5,984 bases of DNA from Planctomycetales bacterium (lineage in GTDB: Bacteria > Planctomycetota > Planctomycetia > Pirellulales > UBA7805), in assembly GCA_011772275.1 (NCBI GenBank), contig WVZU01000331.1:597-6580 (forward strand). The letters run 5' to 3'. Positions 1-3,715 of this stretch are shown piece after piece. The notes beneath the pieces were generated by a model. The model was not told the origin of the DNA, ran no database searches, and saw only the letters and a list, made by a program, of their open reading frames with translations. The translations under genes were made by a program, and so were the position numbers. Positions within the stretch are counted from its first letter, which is position 1; every line of letters starts with the position of its first letter.

Positions 1-384
1 TTGGAGATCCCCTACCGCGTGATCGACACGCCGACCGGCGACCTGGGCGGACCGGCTTATCGCAAGTACGACCTGGAAGCCTGGATGCCGGGCCGCGGGG
101 ACGGCGGCGAGTTTGGCGAAGTGACCAGCACCTCCAACTGCACCGACTACCAGGCTCGGCGGCTGGGCATCCGCTACAAGACCAAGGGCCAGCGGGGTAC
201 CGACTTCGTCCACACGTTGAACGGCACGGCCATCGCCATCAGCCGGGCCCTGATCGCTGTGCTGGAAAATCATCAGCAGGCGGACGGGTCGATCCGGGTT
301 CCCCCGCCGCTGCAGTCGCTGATCGGCAAAGACGTGATTCGGCCAGTCGCTCAGCAGCCGCGGGCCGAAACTGACGGCCCCTAA
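1..384 (+). CDS. serS: Seryl-tRNA synthetase, C-terminal fragment (5' end outside window)
   Basis: This is the last 127 codons of seryl-tRNA synthetase, the cytoplasmic class II enzyme that charges tRNA-Ser with serine. The open frame enters at base 1 (TTG, here an internal Leu codon) and ends at TAA 382-384. Recognisable family blocks in order are PYRV...TGDLG (fragment residues 4-16), [10 protein letters not shown] (22-31), the [15 protein letters not shown] block (40-54) corresponding to the usual E-(I/V)-S-S-x-S-N-C-x-D-(F/Y)-Q-A-R-R, and class II motif 3, [20 protein letters not shown] (69-88), with its ATP-binding Arg at 82. [16 protein letters not shown] (89-104) is the typical end of the catalytic domain, and a short non-conserved tail follows. 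The N-terminal coiled-coil arm and motifs 1 and 2 lie upstream of the window. Nothing suggests decay. The gene converges on the tRNA-Glu gene 35 bases downstream. Confidence 0.96.
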   Translation: MEIPYRVIDTPTGDLGGPAYRKYDLEAWMPGRGDGGEFGEVTSTSNCTDYQARRLGIRYKTKGQRGTDFVHTLNGTAIAISRALIAVLENHQQADGSIRVPPPLQSLIGKDVIRPVAQQPRAETDGP

Positions 385-419
385 CAGGAACATGACCAGC
401 GGATGCGCCGCCGCCCGAG

Positions 420-492
420 TGACCCCAACGGGACTCGAACCCGTGTTGCCGGCGTGAAAGGCCGGAGTCCTAGACCGCTAGACGATGGGGCC
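420..492 (-). tRNA. tRNA-Glu (anticodon UUC)
   Basis: Read on the minus strand, the 73 bases fold into a full cloverleaf. The acceptor stem GGCCCCA pairs with TGGGGTC, with one G-U at the second pair. The anticodon arm is CCGGC-CTTTCAC-GCCGG, whose loop places TTC at positions 34-36, so it reads glutamate GAA/GAG codons. The T arm contains the invariant GGTTCGAGTCC. The D arm has the TCTAGCGGTCTAGGA form usual for bacterial tRNA-Glu. The discriminator base is A, and the 3' CCA is not encoded, because ACTC follows. The gene points toward the 3' end of serS. No clear promoter was recognised upstream, above 492. Confidence 0.95.
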
Positions 493-584
493 GTGAAAAT
501 CTGGCTGGCGCCGCAGCGAGCGTGGCGAAACGGGCTGTTTGTATGGCGAGTCCTTTGTGAGACCTAAAAATTGCGCTGCTGCCG

Positions 585-618
585 GTGTCGCGAAAGTCGC
601 CCAGACTTTCAGCGACAC
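585..618. repeat. Strong inverted repeat / hairpin
   Basis: The left arm 585-598 (GTGTCGCGAAAGTC) pairs with the right arm 604-618 (GACTTTCAGCGACAC) in 14 base pairs, with one bulged A at 611 and a five-base loop GCCCA. No pair is mismatched. A transcript of either strand would form it. It is not a standard terminator: no T-run follows on the plus strand, and on the minus strand the nearest T-run (ATTTTTA) lies about a dozen bases beyond the stem. It could be a dispersed palindromic element, or a structured part of the tRNA-Glu upstream region. From memory, planctomycete genomes carry similar AAAGTC...GACTTT repeats; this is unverified. Confidence 0.7.
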
Positions 619-900
619 AGGAATTGCGGAAACCCCTGACGCGTGTTCGTCACCGGAAAATTTACCGCTCTGAAACCCCTAGGTTTTTAAATGGTCGATG
701 CAAAACTCGTCAAGTGCGACCTGGGGTTTCGTCGCTGACCGGCCGGCAACGCTTTTCTGGCGGCGGGGAATACCGCAAAGAAAACCGCAAAGAACACGAT
801 GGTCCAGAGCGGCCGGGTCCATTTTGCCAGCCCAGCCATGGCGATCGCTGGGGGCGCCAGGGGGGCGCAAAAGGGTTGCCAAAGCGGGCAAACACGAGCA

Positions 901-939
901 AAGAAAAATAGGGGCACTCGGCCGCAAAGAGGCAGCCGA
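901..939 (-). terminator. Possible csrA terminator, weak
   Basis: Beyond the csrA stop, read on the minus strand, TCGGCTGC (939-932) pairs with GCGGCCGA (925-918) in 8 base pairs including one G-U, around the loop CTCTTT. GTGCCCC follows, then the T-rich tract TATTTTTCTTT (911-901). The order and strand suit intrinsic termination of csrA. However, the T tract starts seven to eight bases after the stem, which is farther than in a good terminator. Confidence 0.35.
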
Positions 940-948
940 ATCGACCGT

Positions 949-1176
949 CTACGGCTCCGGCGAACTCGCCCGGCCCGGCTCGGCCGCCTCGCTCCCTTCG
1001 GCCGCCGCCGCGTCGGCTCGCTTGATCGCTTCGTAGACTTCCCGGCGATGTACCGGAACCTCCTTGGGGGCCTCTACTCCCAAACGGACCTTGTCGCCGC
1101 GAATCTCCACGACCACGATGGTGATGTCATTATTAATGACAATACTTTCGTTCTTCTTGCGCGATAATACTAACAT
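949..1176 (-). CDS. csrA: Carbon storage regulator CsrA (translational regulator)
   Basis: CsrA/RsmA is a small dimeric cytoplasmic RNA-binding protein. It binds GGA motifs, often over ribosome binding sites, and so represses or stabilises target mRNAs. The 75-residue product opens MLVLSRKKNESIVI and continues with the strand pattern of the family: DITIVVVEI (17-25), GDKVRLGVEAPKEVPVHRREVYEAI (27-51). The RNA-contacting residues known from other CsrA proteins are present: Leu4 and Arg6 in the first strand and Arg44 in the VHR segment. The core ends near residue 52. The last ~22 residues are an Ala/Glu/Pro-rich tail of the kind seen in longer family members. The ATG at 1176 is supported by AAGGA eight bases upstream. 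The gene stands alone, with no fliW or flagellar gene beside it, so its targets cannot be deduced from context. Its leader carries GGA motifs suggesting autoregulation. Confidence 0.95.
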   Translation of the reverse strand: MLVLSRKKNESIVINNDITIVVVEIRGDKVRLGVEAPKEVPVHRREVYEAIKRADAAAAEGSEAAEPGRASSPEP

Positions 1177-1184
1177 CGATCGAT

Positions 1185-1189
1185 TCCTT
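1185..1189 (-). promoter_or_regulatory. csrA ribosome binding site, overlapping a GGA motif
   Basis: On the minus strand AAGGA lies eight bases before the csrA ATG, within CGAAGGAATCG. Another GGA (1197-1199, in CCGGAGTGC) lies twelve bases farther upstream. A pair of GGA motifs, one inside the Shine-Dalgarno, is the arrangement through which CsrA represses several of its known targets. The ribosome-binding role is solid; the autoregulatory role is inference. Confidence 0.75.
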
Positions 1190-1325
1190 CGAGCACTCCG
1201 GTGCGAGCCTGGTAAAACATCAATGGGTGTTAATCAGTCGGCCAGCCCGCACGCGTGCCATTTCGAGGCCCACAGGGCGGTCTGGCAGGACCAACCCCAT
1301 AACAGCGGACGCTTCCTTCCATTCC

Positions 1326-1353
1326 ACTCTACGAGCTGGCTGCGCAGAGTCAA
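1326..1353 (-). promoter_or_regulatory. Candidate csrA promoter
   Basis: On the minus strand TTGACT (1353-1348) is followed after 16 bases by TAGAGT (1331-1326). This matches the sigma70 -35 consensus at five of six positions and the -10 consensus at four of six. Initiation would fall around 1318-1320 and give csrA an untranslated leader of about 140 bases. Just at and below that point lies a run of GGA motifs (GGAATGGAAGGA, 1325-1314). The match is modest and unsupported by other evidence. Confidence 0.3.
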
Positions 1354-1438
1354 GGAAAACGATCGCTCAACGGCCCGGAATCAAGAGATTTTAACGACTT
1401 ACGGCCGGACATTTGGTAGGGTTTACGCCGCCACCCCC

Positions 1439-1471
1439 CTCGCCACAGCTGGTGAAACCGGGCTCGGCGAG
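1439..1471. repeat. Composite hairpin
   Basis: CTCGCC (1439-1444) pairs with GGCGAG (1466-1471). After a small internal loop, AGCTGGT (1447-1453) pairs with ACCGGGCT (1457-1464), with one bulged G and one G-U, around the triloop GAA. No T-run follows on either strand, so it is not a terminator. It may be part of a structured RNA or chance in GC-rich DNA. Confidence 0.4.
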
Positions 1472-1722
1472 CTGGTTCATCAAACATAAGTCTTAAATAC
1501 ATATGCCCTTACGTAACGCGCCTCTTCGCGGCGACAAGATTCTCTGTAACTCCCATTCTTCCCAAGCTATTTTTTGCCCGCCATTTGGCAAATTTTCGCT
1601 CGTCGCACAGTTCGGCCAGGCGAAGGCCCCCTCTCCGTCCCCCTCGTCTGCAGGACCGACGAATTTTGTCTGCTCGGTGCGGCAACGCGTCACATCCATC
1701 GAACAGCAGGTGGCCGTTCGGC

Positions 1723-1830
1723 AGCGGTCAGGGGCCCGTCTAACAACGGTGCCTGTCCTGGGGGCGTTTCTGGGGGCGTTTTGCGGTAGCGGTCAGGGGG
1801 CCCGTCTGGCAACAGTGCCTGTCCTGGGGG
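1723..1830. repeat. Imperfect direct repeat, two copies of 42/43 bp
   Basis: Copy one is 1723-1764 and copy two is 1788-1830. They differ by one inserted G and three substitutions. Both run from AGCGGTCAGGGG through GGGCCCGTCT to the shared core GTGCCTGTCCTGGGGG. The copies are separated by 23 bases, which give a period of 65 to 66. On the minus strand the core reads CCCCCAGGACAGGCAC. From memory, GGGACAGGCAC-like cores recur in many planctomycete and proteobacterial genomes, sometimes near REP-associated tyrosine transposases. No transposase is present here. Confidence 0.8.
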
Positions 1831-1859
1831 TGGTGCTGGGGTGGTGTCGGGGTGGTGTC
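1827..1859. repeat. G-rich 11-bp tandem repeat, three copies
   Basis: GGGGTGGTGCT (1827-1837) is followed directly by two identical GGGGTGGTGTC units (1838-1848 and 1849-1859). The array starts in the terminal G-run of the second 42/43-bp repeat copy, so the two repeats are fused. Three G runs of at least four, plus GGG at 1865-1867, lie on the plus strand, so a G-quadruplex is conceivable. Confidence 0.75.
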
Positions 1860-1901
1860 GAGCCGGGCGGTGGTGTGTGGGCCGCGACCTGGATGCGTGT
1901 G

Positions 1902-1923
1902 GGCCTGTTCTCGGCCTGTTCTT
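1902..1923. repeat. Short 11-bp tandem duplication
   Basis: GGCCTGTTCTC (1902-1912) is followed directly by GGCCTGTTCTT (1913-1923), ten of eleven bases identical. It shares the 11-base period of the G-rich array 40 bases upstream but not its sequence. It may be slippage in non-coding DNA. Confidence 0.5.
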
Positions 1924-1977
1924 GGCATGGCGGGATGACCGCGCTGCTGGCCCCGCAGTTTGTCGGCAACCGTACAG

Positions 1978-2005
1978 TTGCGAGGGTCCGGACGGTGTCT
2001 ATAAT
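1978..2005 (+). promoter_or_regulatory. Sigma70-type promoter for nuoI operon
   Basis: A perfect -10 hexamer TATAAT (2000-2005) lies 16 bases after TTGCGA (1978-1983), which matches the -35 consensus at four of six positions. It sits in an otherwise GC-rich stretch and points at nuoI. Initiation would be near 2012, giving a leader of about 140 bases before the nuoI start, within which lies the hairpin at 2037-2055. Confidence 0.6.
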
Positions 2006-2036
2006 TCAGTTTGGAGTTAAAGATAAGATGACCGTC

Positions 2037-2055
2037 GGGGAACCGCCGGTTTCCC
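2037..2055 (+). promoter_or_regulatory. Hairpin in the presumed nuoI leader
   Basis: GGGGAACC (2037-2044) pairs with GGTTTCCC (2048-2055) in eight base pairs, one of them G-U, around the triloop GCC. A run of seven Gs follows. No T-run follows, so termination is unlikely. It would form in the 5' leader if transcription starts near 2012. It also lies inside the 14-codon frame 2028-2072. A regulatory role is only a possibility. Confidence 0.4.
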
Positions 2056-2133
2056 GGGGGGGTGTGGCCTGACGACATGATGTTTGCAACCTGATTTCTT
2101 TTGCGATCCGAGAACTTGCGGGTCGTGATTTTT

Positions 2134-2140
2134 GGAAGGA
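2134..2140 (+). promoter_or_regulatory. nuoI ribosome binding site
   Basis: GGAAGGA is a strong Shine-Dalgarno match, but it lies 13 bases before the nuoI ATG, longer than usual. The purine run AAAGAG touching the ATG is a weaker alternative. No other in-frame start gives a better fit, and the family N-terminus agrees with the ATG at 2154. The site contains two GGA motifs, so it could also be a CsrA target. Confidence 0.6.
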
Positions 2141-2153
2141 TTTTGGTAAAGAG

Positions 2154-2678
2154 ATGCGTGATTGGTTTCGCGATGTAATCACGGCGGTCTTCACGGTGGC
2201 TCACGGCATGGCGGTCACGTTGCGCTATTGGCTGAAAACGTACGACCGCGACCGCAAAACGTTTACTCAACATTTTGAATATCCCGAATTGCCCGTTCCG
2301 GTGGCACCGCGGTACCGCGGCTACCATCGTTATGACTTGACGACCTGTATCGCATGCGACCAATGCTCCAAGGCCTGCCCGGTCGACTGCATTTATATTG
2401 GCAAGCAGCGTGTGGAAAACGGCAAGGGGTTCAAGGTCACCGGTTTTGCCATTGATTATTCGAAGTGCATGTTCTGTGCTTTGTGTGTCGAACCCTGTCC
2501 GGTGGATTGCATTTTCATGGGTGCCACGCACGACTTGAGTTGTTACAGTCGCGACGGTTGCATTGTCGATTTTTCGCGGCTGCCGTTGGACATTGCCTGG
2601 GGACGGGCGACCTTGAATCCGACGGCGGTGGCAGATTCCAAAGTGATTACCCAACCGGTGCATGCCGGGCCCAATTAA
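2154..2678 (+). CDS. nuoI: NADH-quinone oxidoreductase subunit I (NuoI), 2x[4Fe-4S] ferredoxin-like subunit
   Basis: NuoI is the peripheral-arm subunit of respiratory complex I that carries clusters N6a and N6b and passes electrons from NADH toward the quinone site at the membrane. The 174-residue product has the family layout. An amphipathic N-terminus (1-30, ending TLRYWLKTY) is followed by PRYRGYH (52-58). The two cluster motifs are C65-x2-C68-x2-C71-x3-C75P and C105-x2-C108-x2-C111-x3-C115P. The family's LSCYSRD segment follows near residue 130. Both motifs continue as CPVDCI, putting an extra Cys at 79 and 119 where many NuoI proteins have Ala. The C-terminal tail beyond 140 is unlike well-known NuoI proteins. 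No nuoH, nuoJ or other complex I gene adjoins it. The stop overlaps the next gene by one base (TAATG). Third codon positions are richer in A/T than in serS or the 715-residue gene. A stand-alone ferredoxin of similar form is the alternative. Confidence 0.9.
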   Translation: MRDWFRDVITAVFTVAHGMAVTLRYWLKTYDRDRKTFTQHFEYPELPVPVAPRYRGYHRYDLTTCIACDQCSKACPVDCIYIGKQRVENGKGFKVTGFAIDYSKCMFCALCVEPCPVDCIFMGATHDLSCYSRDGCIVDFSRLPLDIAWGRATLNPTAVADSKVITQPVHAGPN

Positions 2679-3193
2679 TGATTCATGAAAGGGTTGTTGG
2701 CGATCCGCCGGCGACCACGGCCACCATGGAAGCTTCGGACTTCAAACGCTTGTTTACGGTCGATGAGGCCAATGCCATGTTGCCGTTGGTCCGCGCGATC
2801 TGCCGCGACTTGTCCAATCTGGCTCGTGAAGTGATCGACCGCCGGCAGCGTCTTTCGTTCTTGCAGTCCCGTCGTGAAAAGGACCGGGACGACCTGTACG
2901 GAGAGGAACTGGCGCAAATCGAAGAGGAGCTCGAAAAGGACAGCGAGCGTCTCGAAGAGTACGTGCACGAGTTAAAGGAACTGGGCGTCGAACCCAAGAA
3001 CGCCGTGGAAGGCCTGGTCGATTTCCCCTGCGCCATGGAAGATCGAATTATTTATTTGTGTTGGAAGCTGGACGAGCCTGAGGTTCTGCACTGGCACGAG
3101 CTGGATGCGGGCTTCGCCGGTCGCCAACCGCTGACGGCCGGCAGTAGCGCGGTCGAGGAAAACTTTGGCAGCGATTCCGGCGGGCTGGGCTGA
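2678..3193 (+). CDS. DUF2203 family protein, function unknown
   Basis: The 171-residue product belongs to the DUF2203 family, recognised by FTVDEANAMLPLVR (25-38) at its start and by GVEPKN...GLVDFPCAMEDRIIYLCWKLDEPEV..WHELDAGFAGRQPL near its end, the family's most conserved stretch. Between them, residues ~45-108 are highly charged and rich in Glu, Arg and Leu, with coiled-coil character (RRQRLSFLQSRREKDRDD, EELAQIEEELEKDSERLEEY). There is no signal peptide or membrane segment, so it is probably cytoplasmic. The ATG at 2678 shares its A with the nuoI stop (TAATG) and has no good Shine-Dalgarno, which indicates translational coupling. ATG 2726 is an alternative start just before the conserved part. 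The biochemical role is unknown to me. Being coupled to nuoI suggests, without proving, a link to complex I or redox metabolism. The stop codon lies in the first partial unit of a tandem repeat. Confidence 0.88.
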   Translation: MIHERVVGDPPATTATMEASDFKRLFTVDEANAMLPLVRAICRDLSNLAREVIDRRQRLSFLQSRREKDRDDLYGEELAQIEEELEKDSERLEEYVHELKELGVEPKNAVEGLVDFPCAMEDRIIYLCWKLDEPEVLHWHELDAGFAGRQPLTAGSSAVEENFGSDSGGLG

Positions 3194-3232
3194 GCTGCGC
3201 CGTTGCTGAGCCGCCCCGTTGCCGAGCTGCCC
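3187..3232. repeat. 16-bp tandem repeat overlapping the end of the DUF2203 gene
   Basis: CGTTGCTGAGCCGCCC (3201-3216) and CGTTGCCGAGCTGCCC (3217-3232) are adjacent and match at 14 of 16 bases. GCTGAGCTGCGC (3189-3200) just before matches the end of the unit at 10 of 12. The DUF2203 stop TGA (3191-3193) lies inside this partial copy. The 15-bp array starts three bases later. Confidence 0.7.
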
Positions 3233-3234
3233 AG

Positions 3235-3329
3235 TTTCTAGTGGCCCGGTTTCTGGCTATCTAGTTTCTGGTTACCTGGTTTCTGGTTACCTGGTTTCTG
3301 GTTACCTGGTTTCTGGTTACCTGGTTTCT
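3235..3329. repeat. 15-bp minisatellite (unit TTTCTGGTTACCTGG)
   Basis: TTTCT recurs exactly every 15 bases at 3235, 3250, 3265, 3280, 3295, 3310 and 3325. The four units from 3265 to 3324 are identical (TTTCTGGTTACCTGG). The units at 3235 and 3250 are degenerate, and the array breaks up after 3325. The degenerate edge and homogeneous core suggest expansion by slippage or unequal exchange, so copy number may vary between strains. As the period is divisible by three, both strands stay open and spell VSGYL or NQKPG repeats, which should not be taken as a gene. The array separates the nuoI operon from the next one. Confidence 0.92.
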
Positions 3330-3409
3330 GGCTGTTCGATGGCGAGTTGTCTGACAAGCCTGACGATGGTCTTCTGGGGCCTTGGAGGCTCGGATAAGGT
3401 GCCAGCGCG

Positions 3410-3715
3410 ATGTTGATCCCGCGGTTTTCGATTCGCTGGTTGTTCCTCCTCACGGCGTGCTTCGCTCTGTTTTCCCCAGTCCTGGCCGCGGGGTGGCGCG
3501 GCGAGTCCTGGGCGGCTGGCGTGGCCATCGCGGTGTTGTTTTTGGTGGTGACGCTGATCGTCTATGCGGCCGCTTTCTGGCTGGCCTGGTCGTTGTACCG
3601 GGTCGTCACGCCGGCTGGCGGCCTCGGGGCCCGTGCGGCGGTGACTCGCGATACGAAAGAGCAGGGTGCTGGCCTGGATGCAGGTACGCCTGTCGAGGAA
3701 CCGCGTGAAAGATGA
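3410..3715 (+). CDS. Small two-helix membrane protein, function unknown
   Basis: The 101-residue product starts MLIPRFSIRWLFLLTA, an RFS(I/L)RxLFLLT-type N-terminus that recurs in many planctomycete membrane proteins. Two hydrophobic segments are evident: about 10-28 (WLFLLTACFALFSPVLAAG) and about 34-63 (AAGVAIAVLFLVVTLIVYAA onward to LAWSLY). A polar tail (67-101) ending EEPRER is probably cytoplasmic. The ATG at 3410 is preceded by AAGG (3396-3399) with a ten-base gap. Its stop overlaps the start of the 715-residue gene (ATGA), so the two are co-transcribed and probably translationally coupled. That suggests the small protein acts in the membrane with its partner. I recognise no family beyond the N-terminal pattern. 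The gene follows directly after the minisatellite region, and no promoter was recognised. Confidence 0.75.
   Translation: MLIPRFSIRWLFLLTACFALFSPVLAAGWRGESWAAGVAIAVLFLVVTLIVYAAAFWLAWSLYRVVTPAGGLGARAAVTRDTKEQGAGLDAGTPVEEPRER

Larger units (their letters stand above)
493..948. other. Gene-free region between tRNA-Glu and csrA
   Basis: These 456 bases contain overlapping open frames on both strands, but none has a ribosome binding site plus a plausible protein. The frames are arginine/proline/glycine-rich noise. One minus-strand frame includes a hydrophobic stretch WTIVFFAVFFAVF but starts at a GTG without a Shine-Dalgarno, so it is not called. The clearest structure is the 14-bp inverted repeat at 585-618, listed separately. 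Near csrA there is a weak terminator-like hairpin. Base composition shifts from AT-richer (540-700) to GC-rich (720-900). Confidence 0.6.
1177..2153. other. 977-base gene-free region between divergent csrA and nuoI
   Basis: No convincing gene is visible here. The longest plus-strand frame (1503-2072) reads through repeats and low-complexity GC-rich sequence and resembles no protein. The minus-strand frame over 1740-2663 is mostly the shadow of nuoI. The left part holds the csrA leader and its candidate promoter, a perfect 10-bp palindrome GCACGCGTGC (1249-1258), and a composite hairpin (1439-1471). The middle (1723-1923) is strongly G-biased and repetitive. The right part holds the nuoI promoter, a hairpin, and a 14-codon frame (2028-2072, ATG to TGA) preceded by GGAG at 2013-2016 that might be a leader peptide but is unsupported otherwise. 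Confidence 0.6.

Noticed and set aside
841..848. GCGATCGC octamer, the HIP1 palindrome of cyanobacteria
   Set aside because: It is a single occurrence. HIP1 is notable only when highly repeated, and nothing else here suggests a cyanobacterium.
687..917. Minus-strand 76-codon frame with a hydrophobic stretch (WTIVFFAVFFAVF), possibly a small membrane protein
   Set aside because: It starts at GTG with no Shine-Dalgarno, overlaps the csrA terminator-like hairpin, and the internal ATG also lacks a binding site. Without conservation data it cannot be supported.
1567..1596. Possible terminator TTTGCC...GGCAAATTTT
   Set aside because: Only six pairs with an eight-base loop, no gene ends nearby on either strand, and the T-run is short.
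1503..2072. 189-codon plus-strand open frame upstream of nuoI
   Set aside because: It runs through the 42/43-bp repeat, the G-rich array and the nuoI promoter, has no ribosome binding site at its ATG, and its translation is low-complexity with duplicated segments that merely reflect the DNA repeats.
2307..2320. Perfect 14-bp palindrome CCGCGGTACCGCGG in nuoI
   Set aside because: It encodes the conserved PRYRGY region, where codon choice alone can produce it. It is not near a promoter or gene end.
1740..2663. 307-codon minus-strand open frame
   Set aside because: It is largely antisense to nuoI, whose protein is unmistakable, and extends into repeats. The translation resembles no protein.
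3235..3329. CRISPR array
   Set aside because: Units are 15 bp and directly adjacent with no unique spacers, and no cas gene is present, so it is a minisatellite.
3219..3416. Frame encoding VSGYL repeats (and NQKPG repeats on the other strand)
   Set aside because: Both are by-products of a 15-bp DNA repeat whose period is divisible by three. There is no ribosome binding site and no non-repeat domain.
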